DNA from: an uncultured beta proteobacterium
GTDB taxonomy: Bacteria; Pseudomonadota; Gammaproteobacteria; Burkholderiales; Burkholderiaceae_C
NCBI GenBank assembly: GCA_903844215.1
Contig: CAIMSP010000004.1
Span: 1 to 53,490, forward strand
Direction: 5' to 3'
Length of the DNA stretch: 53,490 bases
Below are positions 25,589-37,235 of this stretch, in pieces (within the stretch, counting starts at the first letter, position 1; every line of letters begins with the position of its first letter). The translations under genes were made by a program, and so were the position numbers. Below the pieces are notes generated by a model. That model had not been told where the DNA came from. It saw nothing but the letters and a program-made list of their open reading frames with translations, and ran no database searches.

Positions 25589-25933
25589 TTGATCTTGGAC
25601 AAACCGCAAACCGACAATCAAGTGGAAACTCGCACGCTGGATGAGCCGCTGGGTGAACGGGGATTGAGCAAACTCAAATGGCGTTGCCGCCGGGGTCTGC
25701 TGGAAAACGATTTGTTCATCGAGCGCTTCTTCAAACGCTACGAGGACAGCTTGAGTGTCAAGCAGTCGCAAGCTTTGAACGCTTTAATGGACTTGAGCGA
25801 CAACGATTTACTGGATTTGCATTTGTCCCGCAAAACCCTGGTCCAAGTGGACCCGGAACTGGATCGGGACGATGTGCGCGAAGTTTTGCAAATGTTGAAA
25901 TCTAAAGAAACGTCCTTGAAAGGTCAACCATGA
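25589..25933 (+). CDS. sdhE: FAD assembly factor SdhE
   Basis: A small acidic helical protein (about 114 residues). The family hallmark RGLLEN lies at residues 35-40 with following DLFIERFF, and [12 protein letters not shown] matches the second half of SdhE/Sdh5 proteins. It promotes covalent flavinylation of SdhA. No ATG is available near the N-terminus. A TTG at 25589, 15 bases past the sdhB stop, is the most upstream workable start, and a GTG at codon 12 is an alternative. Its stop overlaps the gltA ATG (ATGA). Confidence 0.9.
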   Translation: MILDKPQTDNQVETRTLDEPLGERGLSKLKWRCRRGLLENDLFIERFFKRYEDSLSVKQSQALNALMDLSDNDLLDLHLSRKTLVQVDPELDRDDVREVLQMLKSKETSLKGQP

Positions 25934-27240
25934 AACTTGCCGATAACAAAGCCACCCTGTCGTTCAGCAACGGCAGCCCGAGCATCGATTTGCCCGTCTA
26001 TCAGGGCAGCGTCGGACCCGACGTGATCGACATCCGAAAGCTCTACGGCCAGACCGGCCTGTTCACCTACGACCCGGGCTTCTTGTCCACGGCCTCGTGC
26101 CAGTCGGCCATCACCTACATCGATGGCGACAAGGGCGAACTGCTGTACCGCGGCTACCCGATCGAGCAGTTGGCCACGCAGTGCAACTACATGGACACCT
26201 GCCACCTGTTGCTCAAAGGCGAATTGCCCAACGAACAGCAAAGCAAGGACTTCAACAAGCTCATCATCAACCACACCATGGTGAACGAGCAGATGCAGTT
26301 CTTCCTGCGCGGTTTTCGCCGTGACGCGCATCCGATGGCGGTGTTGACCGGCTTGGTGGGCGCCCTCTCGGCCTTCTATCACGACAGCACCGACATCACC
26401 AACGCGGAACACCGCGACATCGCCGCCATCCGCTTGATCGCCAAGATGCCCACACTGGTGGCCATGGCCTACAAGTACGGCATCGGCCAGCCCTACGTTT
26501 ATCCGCGCAACGACCTGAGCTACGCCGGCAACTTCCTGCGCATGATGTTTGCCGTGCCCTGCGAAGACTACAAGGTCAATCCGGTGCTGGAACGCGCGCT
26601 GGACCGCATCTTCATCCTGCACGCCGATCACGAACAAAACGCGTCCACATCCACCGTGCGCCTGTGCGGCTCGTCGGGCACCAACCCCTTTGCCGCCATC
26701 GCCGCCGGTGTGGCCTGCCTGTGGGGACCGGCACACGGCGGCGCGAATGAAGCCTGCTTGAACATGCTCGAAGACCTGCAGCGCCAAGGCGGCTTGGCCA
26801 AGGTGGGCGAGTTCATGGAGCAGGTCAAGGACAAGAACTCCGGCGTCAAGCTCATGGGCTTTGGTCACCGCGTGTACAAGAACTACGACCCGCGTGCCAA
26901 GCTGATGCAGGAAACCTGCAACGAAGTGCTGGCCGAGCTCGGTCTGGAAAACGACCCGCTGTTCAAGCTGGCCAAGGCCGTGGAAAAAATCGCCCTGGAA
27001 GACGACTACTTCGTGCAGCGCAAGCTCTATCCGAACGTGGACTTCTACTCCGGCATCGTGCAACGCGCCATCGGCATCCCGGTGAACCTGTTCACCGGCA
27101 TCTTCTCGCTGGCGCGCACCGTCGGCTGGATCGCCCAGCTCAACGAAATGATCAGCGACCCCGAGTACAAGATCGGCCGTCCGCGTCAGTTGTTCACGGG
27201 TTCGGTGGCGCGCAACGTGCTGCCAATCAAGCAGCGCTAA
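25930..27240 (+). CDS. gltA: citrate synthase
   Basis: A 436-residue type II (hexameric, NADH-sensitive class) citrate synthase. Active-site histidines are in [12 protein letters not shown] and [16 protein letters not shown], and the catalytic Asp is in VDFYSGIV. It condenses acetyl-CoA with oxaloacetate. It is the last gene of the sdhCDAB-sdhE-gltA operon, coupled to sdhE by a four-base overlap and followed by an intrinsic terminator. Confidence 0.97.
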   Translation: MKLADNKATLSFSNGSPSIDLPVYQGSVGPDVIDIRKLYGQTGLFTYDPGFLSTASCQSAITYIDGDKGELLYRGYPIEQLATQCNYMDTCHLLLKGELPNEQQSKDFNKLIINHTMVNEQMQFFLRGFRRDAHPMAVLTGLVGALSAFYHDSTDITNAEHRDIAAIRLIAKMPTLVAMAYKYGIGQPYVYPRNDLSYAGNFLRMMFAVPCEDYKVNPVLERALDRIFILHADHEQNASTSTVRLCGSSGTNPFAAIAAGVACLWGPAHGGANEACLNMLEDLQRQGGLAKVGEFMEQVKDKNSGVKLMGFGHRVYKNYDPRAKLMQETCNEVLAELGLENDPLFKLAKAVEKIALEDDYFVQRKLYPNVDFYSGIVQRAIGIPVNLFTGIFSLARTVGWIAQLNEMISDPEYKIGRPRQLFTGSVARNVLPIKQR

Positions 27241-27268
27241 AGCCCCCTTATCATTCGCGCTCAAACCT

Positions 27269-27299
27269 GGCCCACACGGCTTGCCGTTGTGGGCCTTTT
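27269..27299 (+). terminator. intrinsic terminator after gltA
   Basis: GGCCCACACGGC (27269-27280) pairs with GCCGTTGTGGGCC (27283-27295, one G-U or slipped position) and is followed by TTTT. It lies about 30 bases past the gltA stop and ends the sdh-gltA transcript. Confidence 0.85.
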
Positions 27300-27312
27300 A
27301 CATTGACACGCC

Positions 27313-28860
27313 ATGCACCACCCTGACCGACGCCCCTTCGCCCTCGCCCTGTGCAGCCTCGCGCTGTGCACGGGCAGCTGGGCACAAAGCCTGCCCGCCG
27401 CCCGCGCCAGCGTGAGCCCTACGCCGGCGCGTTGGCGCCTCACGTCGGAGACACTCAAGCTGCCCGGCGCCGAGAGCATGGGCCTGGTGGGCGGCGACCT
27501 GCTGTTTGACCTGGACGAGCACCTGCGCCTGGGCGTGGGGTCCTATGGCGCGGTGCGTGGCGACCGGGGTGGCTTCATCACGCTGGGCCTGGCGGGCGAA
27601 GCACGGCAACGCCTGGGCCCGTCCTGGAGCGCGCACACCGGGCTCTACCTGGGCGCTGGCGGCGGTCGCAGCAGCAACACCTTGGCCGGTGGCGGCCTGA
27701 TGCTGCGCGCTGATCTGGGCTTGAGCTACGAGACCACGGGCTGGGGCAGCTTCGGACTGGGCCTGAGCCAGGTGCGCTTTCCCAACGGCACGCTGCGCAG
27801 CACGCAACCCTATCTGGCCTACGAAGTCCCGTTCCACACGCTGATCAGCAGTGGCTGGTCGCCGACGCCGTCCAGCGGCGCTGCCCTGGCCCCGGCACTG
27901 GCGGCGCGCAGTCAGGAGTTTTCGCTGGTGCTGCGCGACTACCGCATCCCCGCCACCGTGCTGCGCAACGACGGCTCGGCGCAGAATTCGAGCCTGCAGC
28001 TCATGGGCGTGCAATGGATCGCGGCGGCGCAGGGGCCCTGGTTCCTGCAGCTCGAAGCCGAAGGCGCCATGGGCGGCCAGAGCAATGGCTACATGCAGAT
28101 CCTGGCGGGTGGCGGCTACAAGCTGGCGCTTGGCAGCAGCAGCGCGCTCAAGCTGCATGCGGCCGCCGGACCGGCAGGCGGGGGCGGCGTGGACGCAGGT
28201 GGCGGCTTGCTGCTGGATGCTGGCCTGGCGCTGCAGCAAAAGATCTCTGCGCACAACGCGCTGGCGTTTTCGGTGGGCGAAGTGCGCACGCCGTCGGGCA
28301 GCTTCAAGGCGCGCAGCCTGGCGCTGCAAGTCACGCACCAGTTCGGCGTGCCCGACGTTTCATCGCCCGAGGCCCTGTCCTGGCGCGCACTGGGTGGCTT
28401 CGACACCGAGCAGCTGCGCGTGCGCGCCGTGAGTCAGACCTACTTCAAGGCCGACCCGCAGTGGCGCTCTGGCAACCCCGAACTGTCGGTCAGCAACCTG
28501 GGCGTGCAGTTGGACTACTTCGCCTCGCCCCACTGGTTTCTCAGCGGCCAGGGCCTGGCCGCCTATGCCGGCGGCGCCGGTGCCTACATGACCGGCCTGG
28601 TGGGCGCGGGCACGCTGTGGCCACTGGCGCAGCGCTGGCATGTCGAGGCTGAACTGCTGCTGGGTGCGGCCGGCGGCGGCGGCCTCGCCGTTGGTGGCGG
28701 GCTGGTCGCCCAGACCAATGCCGGCATCGGCCTGCAGTTGTCCAAGTCCCTGGGACTGCTGGCCAGCGTGGGCCGCATCACGGCGCCACGCGGCCATTTC
28801 AAAGCCGATGTCGCCGCTGTGGCGCTGAGCTATCAGTTCACCGGCTTCAGCGCCAGGTAA
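27313..28860 (+). CDS. exported glycine-rich beta protein with three internal repeats, unknown
   Basis: A 515-residue protein. A signal peptide (residues 7-25, FALALCSLALCTGSWAQ) precedes three tandem units of about 135-145 residues at roughly 41-174, 202-345 and 366-509. Each unit has a glycine-rich patch (AGGGLMLRADLGL, AGGGLLLDAGLAL, VGGGLVAQTNAGIGL), then G.VR.P.G.FK/LR, and ends in an aromatic-hydrophobic strand (LAYEVPF, LQVTHQF, LSYQF). Alternating hydrophobic strands and an end close to a C-terminal Phe suggest an outer-membrane barrel or beta-rich surface protein. No named family is recognised. It stands alone between two terminators and starts 13 bases after the gltA terminator. Confidence 0.82.
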   Translation: MHHPDRRPFALALCSLALCTGSWAQSLPAARASVSPTPARWRLTSETLKLPGAESMGLVGGDLLFDLDEHLRLGVGSYGAVRGDRGGFITLGLAGEARQRLGPSWSAHTGLYLGAGGGRSSNTLAGGGLMLRADLGLSYETTGWGSFGLGLSQVRFPNGTLRSTQPYLAYEVPFHTLISSGWSPTPSSGAALAPALAARSQEFSLVLRDYRIPATVLRNDGSAQNSSLQLMGVQWIAAAQGPWFLQLEAEGAMGGQSNGYMQILAGGGYKLALGSSSALKLHAAAGPAGGGGVDAGGGLLLDAGLALQQKISAHNALAFSVGEVRTPSGSFKARSLALQVTHQFGVPDVSSPEALSWRALGGFDTEQLRVRAVSQTYFKADPQWRSGNPELSVSNLGVQLDYFASPHWFLSGQGLAAYAGGAGAYMTGLVGAGTLWPLAQRWHVEAELLLGAAGGGGLAVGGGLVAQTNAGIGLQLSKSLGLLASVGRITAPRGHFKADVAAVALSYQFTGFSAR

Positions 28861-28879
28861 CGGACCCCTTCGCGGCCAG

Positions 28880-28915
28880 AAAAAAAACCCGCAGCACAAA
28901 GTATTGCGGGGTTTT
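28880..28915. terminator. bidirectional terminator between the repeat protein and tRNA-Ser
   Basis: CCCGCA (28888-28893) pairs with TGCGGG (28905-28910). A TTTT run follows on plus, and an eight-base A-run on the plus strand gives eight U residues for minus-strand transcripts. It ends the tRNA-Ser transcript and probably the 515-residue gene. Confidence 0.85.
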
Positions 28916-28960
28916 GAGCTTGTTCTTGTCGGTCCAGAGGATCACACAAACACGCAGTTT

Positions 28961-29053
28961 TGGCGGAAACGGAGAGATTCGAACTCTCGAGGGTATATAA
29001 CGTACCCTACTCCCTTAGCAGGGGAGCACCTTCGGCCACTCGGTCACGTTTCC
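28961..29053 (-). tRNA. tRNA-Ser (anticodon GCU), CCA encoded
   Basis: Acceptor arms GGAAACG (5', read from 29053) and CGTTTCC (28965-28971 complement) pair fully. The anticodon stem-loop reads CTCCC-CTGCTAA-GGGAG, giving GCU, which decodes AGC/AGU. A long variable arm (TAGGGTACG...TACCCT), as expected of class II serine tRNA, precedes a GAGAG-TTCGAAT-CTCTC T-arm. The 3' CCA is encoded at 28961-28963. Confidence 0.97.
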
Positions 29054-29115
29054 AGATCTCGTATTATGCCCGAAGCTGGCTCGATTCCAGCCCCATCGCA
29101 CAGTGGATTTTTGAC

Positions 29116-30384
29116 TCAGGCCGCGGGTTGATCCAACTCGAAGGCGCGGTGCAGCGCCCGCACCGCCAACTCCATGTATTTCTCGTCGATCACCACCGAG
29201 GTCTTGATCTCGCTGGTGGAAATCATCTGGATGTTGATGCGCTCTTCGCTGAGCACACGGAACATCTTGCTGGCCACGCCCACGTGGCTGCGCATGCCGA
29301 TGCCGACAATGCTGACCTTGCAGATGCGCGGATCGCCCACCACTTCTTGCGCGCCCAGCTTGGGCAACACTTGTTCCTTGAGCAACTCCATCGCCCGCGC
29401 GTAGTCGCCGCGGGTGACGGTGAAGCTGAAGTCGGTGAGACCGTCCTTGCTCAGATTCTGGATGATGACGTCCACGTCGATATTCGCGTCGGCCACCGCG
29501 CCCAGGATCTGGTAGGCGATGCCGGGGGTATCGGGTACGCCCAGGACGGAAATTTTGGCTTCGTCGCGGGTGAACGCGATCCCGGACACGATGGCTTGTT
29601 CCATTTGCTCGTCTTCTTCAAAAGTTATCAGGGTGCCAGACTTGGCTTCTTCGGTGAGGTCGATATCCCAGGGCGTGAAGCTGGACAACACGCGCAGCTT
29701 GACCTTGTACTTGCCGGCAAATTCGACCGAGCGAATCTGCAGCACCTTGGAGCCCATGGACGCCATCTCCAGCATCTCTTCAAAGCTCACGGTGTGCAGT
29801 CGGCGCGCTTCCGGGACGACGCGCGGATCGGTGGTGTAGACGCCGTCCACGTCGGTGTAGATCAGGCACTCGTCGGCCTTCATCGCCGCGGCCACGGCCA
29901 CGGCCGAGGTGTCGGAGCCGCCCCGTCCCAGCGTGGTGATATTGCCCTGGTCGTCCACGCCTTGAAAGCCGGTGACGATCACCACTTTGCCCGCCGTCAG
30001 GTCCGCACGAACGCGCGTGTCGTCGATGGATTCAATGCGCGCCTTGGTGTAGGCCATGTTGGTGCGAATCGGCACCTGCCAGCCGGCATAGCTCACCGAC
30101 TCCAGGCCCTCGGCCTGCAGCGCAATCGCCAGCAAAGCGCTGGACGCCTGCTCGCCGGTGGCGGCCAGCATGTCGAGTTCGCGGTTGTAGTCTTCGCCCG
30201 GTTTGGCGGGCGCGAGTTCCTTGGCCAAGCCCAACAGCCGGTTGGTTTCGCCGCTCATCGCGGAGGGCACCACCACCAACTGATGGCCGGCGCGGGCCCA
30301 TTTGGCGACGCGCTTGGCGACATTGCGAATGCGCTCGGTGGAACCCATCGAGGTGCCGCCGTATTTATGAACAATCAATGACAT
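29116..30384 (-). CDS. lysC: aspartate kinase
   Basis: A 422-residue monofunctional aspartokinase. The catalytic domain begins VHKYGGTSMG (Lys7) and contains GFQGVDDQGNITTLGRGGSDTSA and TDVDGVYTTDPR. Two C-terminal ACT domains (from about 265: ISVLGVPDTPGIAYQILG; and from about 345: VSIVGIGMRSHVGVASKMF) mediate feedback control, as in lysine/threonine-regulated enzymes. It phosphorylates aspartate, the first step to lysine, methionine and threonine. The start at 30384 matches the family. Upstream in-frame extension overlaps tilS and is rejected. tilS ends 85 bases upstream. Confidence 0.97.
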   Translation of the reverse strand: MSLIVHKYGGTSMGSTERIRNVAKRVAKWARAGHQLVVVPSAMSGETNRLLGLAKELAPAKPGEDYNRELDMLAATGEQASSALLAIALQAEGLESVSYAGWQVPIRTNMAYTKARIESIDDTRVRADLTAGKVVIVTGFQGVDDQGNITTLGRGGSDTSAVAVAAAMKADECLIYTDVDGVYTTDPRVVPEARRLHTVSFEEMLEMASMGSKVLQIRSVEFAGKYKVKLRVLSSFTPWDIDLTEEAKSGTLITFEEDEQMEQAIVSGIAFTRDEAKISVLGVPDTPGIAYQILGAVADANIDVDVIIQNLSKDGLTDFSFTVTRGDYARAMELLKEQVLPKLGAQEVVGDPRICKVSIVGIGMRSHVGVASKMFRVLSEERINIQMISTSEIKTSVVIDEKYMELAVRALHRAFELDQPAA

Positions 30385-30469
30385 CGGGAGAAATTTCTGA
30401 GGAGTGAGGCACTGACTTTCGTGTTTCGGCAGCGAGACGCGCCGGTTCACGAAAGTTCGCTCTTTTAGG

Positions 30470-31426
30470 TTAAGCCGAGTCCGAATTGTACCAATCCAGC
30501 ACATCCATGTTGCGCCGCACAAAGCCCGCCCCGACCTTGATCTGAATCTGGTGCCCGCGGCTTGTGCACGCGCCCACCTGGCGCAGCAGTTCTTGCAGTT
30601 GCGCGGCACTCGGGCTGGTGCGCCAAATCGTCTTCAACCAGTAGCGCAGCGCGTTCGCTTGCCGCGCCGGCGTGAGGCTTTGCAACCGGCGAATATGGGG
30701 CGGAATGCCGGTGGCGCGCAGGTCCTGCTCGGCCAGTTCTTCGAGCAAGCCTTGCGCCTGCGCCGCGTGCGCCGCGCTGCGCGCAAAGGTCTGGCGAAAC
30801 TGCGGAAAGGCCTGGTCCAGCACCGGCAGCAGCTGCGCGCGGATGCGGTTGCGCGTGAACTGCAGCTGCGCGTTGCTCGGATCGGTGAGCCAGTCCACGC
30901 CCTGTGCCTGCAGCCAGGCGCGAATCGTGGCACCCGGCACGCCAAGCAAGGGCCGATGGTACTGAATGGCGTCGCGCTCCCAGGCCGCAGGCATGGCGCT
31001 CAAGCCCGGCAGACCGGCGCCGCGACTGAGCGCGAGCAGCAGCGTCTCGACCTGGTCGTCGGCGTGATGCGCCAGCGCGATGCTGGGCAGCGTGCCCACC
31101 GCGCCCTGCTGCTGCAGCGCCTGAAACGCGCTGTAGCGCGCGCGCCGCGCCGCGTCTTCCGGGCTCTGGCCGCTGGCGTGACGCGCATCGACGCGCTGCA
31201 CCACCAGGGGCACGTTCAGCTGCGCACAGAAGGCCTCGCAATGCCGGACAAAGGCGTCCGCGCAGTCCTGCAGGCCATGGTGAATGTGAATCGCACTGAC
31301 CTGCTGCGGCCACTTGCGCGCGCAGGCCAGCAGCAGTGCGGTGGAGTCGGCACCGCCGCTGTAGCCCACGGCCAGCGGCAGTGCAGGCGCGAAGGCATTG
31401 ATGGCGTCGTCCACGGTAGGGGTCAT
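30470..31426 (-). CDS. tilS: tRNA(Ile)-lysidine synthase
   Basis: A 318-residue PP-loop ATPase. The loop SGGADST lies at residues 23-29, HHGLQ follows, and LAHHADDQVETLLL matches the conserved HH..D..ET segment. The C-terminal substrate-recognition domain is short and ends WYNSDSA. It converts cytidine 34 of tRNA-Ile(CAU) to lysidine so that AUA is read. The start could be 31426 or 31432 (MPMTPTVDD). Neither has a strong ribosome site. It follows the 199-residue exported protein gene and precedes lysC. Confidence 0.93.
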   Translation of the reverse strand: MTPTVDDAINAFAPALPLAVGYSGGADSTALLLACARKWPQQVSAIHIHHGLQDCADAFVRHCEAFCAQLNVPLVVQRVDARHASGQSPEDAARRARYSAFQALQQQGAVGTLPSIALAHHADDQVETLLLALSRGAGLPGLSAMPAAWERDAIQYHRPLLGVPGATIRAWLQAQGVDWLTDPSNAQLQFTRNRIRAQLLPVLDQAFPQFRQTFARSAAHAAQAQGLLEELAEQDLRATGIPPHIRRLQSLTPARQANALRYWLKTIWRTSPSAAQLQELLRQVGACTSRGHQIQIKVGAGFVRRNMDVLDWYNSDSA

Positions 31427-31499
31427 GGGCATCCGGCTGGGTACTGGCAATCGCTGCGGCCCGCGAACCACAGCTTGGGGCACGACCGCGCGCAGGCGA

Positions 31500-32099
31500 T
31501 CAGGCGGCGGGCTTGTCTTTCTTCTTGCTCGCTGCCGGCTTCTTGGCGGGCGCCGGATTCGTGATCATTTCGGGGACCACGACGTTGAGCGCGATGGATT
31601 TCATGACGGCGCGCAACGGCGCTTCGGCCGTGGGAAATTCAGCCACGGTCGAATTCAAATTCAGCACCAGCATCTGGTTCTTGATGGGCGTGATGAGCAT
31701 GATGTTGTAGTACTCGACGCCACCCGACTTGGACAGGAACTCCAGTTGCAGCCACTGCTGCTTCTCGTGCTCCAGCAGTTTGCGCTGCTTCCAGACCAGG
31801 CCGGGCAGGCGCTGCTCGAACACCTGCTCAAAGGTCTTGAGCGACTGCGCCAGATTCATTTCGGTGATGTCCTGCGCCTTGAGGTCGTAGCTGATGGTCA
31901 CGCTGCGCGCGGCATTGCCGATGACAAAACCCGGGCCGCGCGTGGGCGCGTAGAGCTGGTCGATGTCGGCGCGCGGCAACAGGTTAAAGCCATTGGGCAG
32001 ATCGATCTTGAGTCCGGCTTGCGCGAACGTGAAATCGTTGGCCAGGGCGGTGCTTGCGAGGCCGCAGCACAGGATCAAGGTGGAAAGGAATTTTTTCAT
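31500..32099 (-). CDS. exported protein of unknown function with Lys/Pro/Ala tail
   Basis: A 199-residue product. MKKFLSTLILCCGLASTALA is a clear signal peptide. The mature domain (about 140 residues) alternates short strands and helices (FTFAQAGLKIDLPNGFNLL, VTISYDLKAQDI, QLEFLSKSGGVEYYNIMLITP) and reads like a compact periplasmic domain with a conserved-looking WKQRKLLEHEKQQWLQLEF centre. The end is a low-complexity basic tail, NPAPAKKPAASKKKDKPAA. Function is unknown. It lies in the accA-tilS-lysC operon, 61 bases after accA. Confidence 0.82.
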   Translation of the reverse strand: MKKFLSTLILCCGLASTALANDFTFAQAGLKIDLPNGFNLLPRADIDQLYAPTRGPGFVIGNAARSVTISYDLKAQDITEMNLAQSLKTFEQVFEQRLPGLVWKQRKLLEHEKQQWLQLEFLSKSGGVEYYNIMLITPIKNQMLVLNLNSTVAEFPTAEAPLRAVMKSIALNVVVPEMITNPAPAKKPAASKKKDKPAA

Positions 32100-32160
32100 G
32101 ATGGGTCGTGGGTGAACGGCGCAACTCCGTGGCACCGCGATAGAAAACTGAGGCTCGAAT

Positions 32161-33138
<978 letters not shown>

Positions 33139-33152
33139 GCGCGTGCTCCTTG

Positions 33153-33806
33153 TCAGTACTCGACCGGCAACGGGTCGAGCGAACGCCAAATATACCAAGT
33201 CGCCACACTGCAGTACGGCGCCCAGGCGGCGGCCACTTCGCGCGCATCGCTGCGGCTCACGGCTTCACCGGAAAAATAGTTGCGGCTGATGCCGTTGATC
33301 AGCCCCACATCGTCCAGCGGCAGGATGTTGGGGCGCATCAGGTGAAAGATCAAGAACATCTCCGCCGTCCAGCGACCGATGCCGCGGATCGCCACCAGCT
33401 CGGCGATGATGGCTTCGTCGTCCATGCTCGACCAGTCCTTGACGTGCAGCGTGCCGGCGTCGAAATTCAACGCCAGATCGACCAGGTATTCAACCTTGCG
33501 CGCCGAGAGGCCGGCCGCGCGCATGTCGTCCACCTTGAGCTTGAGCACATTGCCCGCGCTCATCTTGCGCGGCAACACGACAAAGCGCTCCCACACCGTT
33601 TGCGCCGCTTTCACCGAAATCTGCTGTCCCACGATGCTGCGCGCCAGCGTCACGAAGGCGTCGCCGCGCGACTGCAGGCAGGCGTCGCCAAACTGGGGAA
33701 TGAGCCGCTTCATGACGCGGTCCTTGCGCGCCAGGTGGCGGCACGCATCCGACCAGTACTCGGGCGTGAAGACCGTGGTGGCCGAGGCCTTGACGACGGC
33801 CATCAT
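33153..33806 (-). CDS. DNA-3-methyladenine glycosylase II, AlkA-like
   Basis: A 217-residue HhH-GPD superfamily glycosylase. [12 protein letters not shown] marks the conserved helix, [12 protein letters not shown] the helix-hairpin-helix, and PLDDVGL carries the catalytic Asp in the family position. It excises alkylated purines and initiates base-excision repair. It lacks the N-terminal AlkA domain, as in the short Mag/AlkA forms. The start at 33806 (ATGATG, second ATG at 33803) follows AGGGAC. Longer upstream frames overlap cysS and were rejected. It sits 46 bases after cysS in the same direction. Confidence 0.92.
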   Translation of the reverse strand: MMAVVKASATTVFTPEYWSDACRHLARKDRVMKRLIPQFGDACLQSRGDAFVTLARSIVGQQISVKAAQTVWERFVVLPRKMSAGNVLKLKVDDMRAAGLSARKVEYLVDLALNFDAGTLHVKDWSSMDDEAIIAELVAIRGIGRWTAEMFLIFHLMRPNILPLDDVGLINGISRNYFSGEAVSRSDAREVAAAWAPYCSVATWYIWRSLDPLPVEY

Positions 33807-33852
33807 GCCGTCCCTGCTCCGTGGTGCGCCGCTGGCGACGCCATCACGGCGC

Positions 33853-35229
<1,377 letters not shown>

Positions 35230-35432
35230 GAAATCCATCACGGCGCGGGCCACTGGGCATGCAAAAGCATGGCGCAGGGCCGGGACACCTTTTTCAAAAA
35301 TCGATTGTGTTTGCTTGAAGCTGGCAACAGGGTCGGGAATCCGCCCTGTGGGCTACAATAAAACGCAGTATAAAGCCCCGCTCGGGCTTGCCCAGCGCAC
35401 CCCCTCGCCACCCCGGTTCTTAAAGGTCCCTT

Positions 35433-35969
35433 TTGCGCTCTGTGCTCTTTTCTTTTTCCACACGGCTGGCGCTGTGGGCACTGCTGTTGGCCGGCAGCGC
35501 GCAAGCCGACGTGTATTCCGACGTGAGCCATTTGTTGCGCGACGGCAAGCGCAGCGAGGCGCTCAGCGCCGCACAGGCCTACATCGCCACTCAGCCCAGC
35601 GACCCGCAGATGCGCTTTATTCTGGGCGTGATTCAAAGCGAGTCCGGACAGAGCGCGCAGGCGCTGCAAACCTTCACGAGCTTGACGCAGGAATACCCGG
35701 AGTTGCCCGAGCCCTACAACAATCTGGCGGTGCTGCTGGCCGCACAGAACCAGTTCGAGCCAGCGCGGGCGGCTTTGGAGTCGGCCATCCGTGTCAATCC
35801 GGAATACGCCACGGCGCACGAAAACCTGGGCGATGTCTATGCCAAACTGGCGGCGCTGGCCTATGCCAAGTCACTGCAACTCGATCCGGCGCAATCGGGC
35901 GCTGGGGCCAAATTGACGCTGCTTCGCCAACTGCTCACGCCGCTGTCCAAGCCACCCAAGTCACCCTGA
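35433..35969 (+). CDS. exported tetratricopeptide repeat protein
   Basis: A 178-residue protein from a TTG at 35433, with AAAGG about seven bases upstream and no usable ATG nearby. Residues 1-25 (LFSFSTRLALWALLLAGSAQA) form a signal peptide. Three or more TPR units follow from about residue 30 to 155 (RSEALSAAQAYIATQP, AQALQTFTSLTQEYPEL, NLAVLLAAQNQFEPARAAL, ENLGDVYAKLAALAYAKSL). Such proteins are periplasmic scaffolds. Its partner is unknown, though the neighbour is an exported cyclophilin. It is the first gene of the plus-strand unit. Confidence 0.85.
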   Translation: MRSVLFSFSTRLALWALLLAGSAQADVYSDVSHLLRDGKRSEALSAAQAYIATQPSDPQMRFILGVIQSESGQSAQALQTFTSLTQEYPELPEPYNNLAVLLAAQNQFEPARAALESAIRVNPEYATAHENLGDVYAKLAALAYAKSLQLDPAQSGAGAKLTLLRQLLTPLSKPPKSP

Positions 35970-36022
35970 TATCGTCGCGCCTTGAATCTGATTCACCCCC
36001 CTTCTGCAACCGGAGTCCTTCC

Positions 36023-36706
36023 TTGAACTCGAACCATTTTTCCCTGCTTCGTCGCGCCCTGGTCGCGGGCGTGGCCGTTGCCGCCATCGCCGGCCAGTCC
36101 TGGGCACAAAGCGCCCCTCGGGTGAAGTTTGTCACCACGGCGGGCGATTTCGTGGTCGAGGTCTATCCCGACAAGGCCCCCAAGACAGTGGAGAATTTTC
36201 TCCAGTACGTCAAGGACAAGCACTACGACGGCACCATCTTTCACCGCGTCATCAACGACTTCATGGTGCAAGGCGGCGGCTTCAGCACCACCTATGAGGA
36301 AAAGAAGACCCGTTCGGCGGTGCCGCACGAAGGCCGCGAAGCGCTGGCCAAGGGATTGAAGAACGTCGTCGGCACGCTGGCCATGGCGCGCACCAACGAC
36401 CCTCAGTCGGCCACGGCGCAGTTCTTCATCAACATCAAGGACAACGCCTTTCTGGACCCCACGCTGATCCCGCCCGGTGACCCGGTGCCCAAGTTCGAGT
36501 ACCAGGGCCGGGTTTATGAAAACACGCCGCGCGCCAGCCTCATCAACGCGCCGCAACTGTTCGGCTACACCGTGTTCGGCAAGGTCGTCAGCGGCATGGA
36601 CATCGTGAACAAGATCAAAATGCTGCCCACCGGCGCCGGCGGCCCGTTTCCCAGCGACGTTCCCAAAACTCCCATCGTCATCACTTCCGCAACCCTCGTT
36701 AAATAA
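36023..36706 (+). CDS. periplasmic peptidyl-prolyl cis-trans isomerase (cyclophilin)
   Basis: A 227-residue cyclophilin with a signal peptide (ALVAGVAVAAIAGQSWAQ). The start is a TTG at 36023 with CGGAG seven bases before it. Frames reaching further upstream run through the TPR gene in another phase. Core marks include [16 protein letters not shown] with the catalytic Arg, LAMARTNDPQSATAQFFIN and [16 protein letters not shown]. An insertion (LIPPGDPVPKFEYQGRVYE) distinguishes it from PpiB. It accelerates prolyl isomerisation during envelope protein folding. ppiB follows six bases later. Confidence 0.93.
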   Translation: MNSNHFSLLRRALVAGVAVAAIAGQSWAQSAPRVKFVTTAGDFVVEVYPDKAPKTVENFLQYVKDKHYDGTIFHRVINDFMVQGGGFSTTYEEKKTRSAVPHEGREALAKGLKNVVGTLAMARTNDPQSATAQFFINIKDNAFLDPTLIPPGDPVPKFEYQGRVYENTPRASLINAPQLFGYTVFGKVVSGMDIVNKIKMLPTGAGGPFPSDVPKTPIVITSATLVK

Positions 36707-36712
36707 GAAACC

Positions 36713-37219
36713 ATGAGCAATCCACAAGTCCAACTGCACGTCACCGACTACGGTGTCATCACCCTTGAACTCGACGCCGACAAAGCGCCCAAGTCCACGG
36801 CCAACTTCCTCAGCTACGTCGCCAAGGGCCACTACGACAACACCATTTTTCACCGCGTCATCCCGGGCTTCATGGTCCAGGGCGGCGGCTTCGAGCCCGG
36901 CATGCAGCAAAAACCGTGCGACGCGCCGATCGAAAATGAAGCCAACAACGGCCTGAAGAACGCCAACTACACCGTGGCCATGGCGCGCACTTCGGATCCG
37001 CATTCCGCCACCGCCCAGTTCTTCCTGAACGTGGCCGACAACGGCTTCCTGAACCACACCGCTCCCACGGCCTCGGGCTGGGGCTATACGGTGTTCGGCA
37101 AGGTGGTCTCGGGCGCCGATGTGGTGGACAAGATCAAGGCCGTGGCCACCGCCCGCAAGGGCTACCACGACGACGTGCCCAAGGCCGACGTGGTGATCGA
37201 AAAGGCCGTCGCGCTCTGA
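36713..37219 (+). CDS. ppiB: cytoplasmic peptidyl-prolyl cis-trans isomerase B
   Basis: A 168-residue single-domain cyclophilin with no signal peptide. [37 protein letters not shown] and [19 protein letters not shown] are typical of PpiB. It catalyses prolyl isomerisation in the cytoplasm. It starts six bases after the exported cyclophilin stop, so the two are a tandem pair, probably an old duplication (identical IFHRVI and FMVQGGGF motifs). lpxH follows 16 bases later. Confidence 0.95.
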   Translation: MSNPQVQLHVTDYGVITLELDADKAPKSTANFLSYVAKGHYDNTIFHRVIPGFMVQGGGFEPGMQQKPCDAPIENEANNGLKNANYTVAMARTSDPHSATAQFFLNVADNGFLNHTAPTASGWGYTVFGKVVSGADVVDKIKAVATARKGYHDDVPKADVVIEKAVAL

Positions 37220-37235
37220 CCCTGCTGCCCATCGC

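Noticed and set aside
36023-37219. Tandem cyclophilins as an assembly duplication
   Set aside because: The two proteins differ in signal peptide, an insertion and most residues, so they are distinct paralogues.
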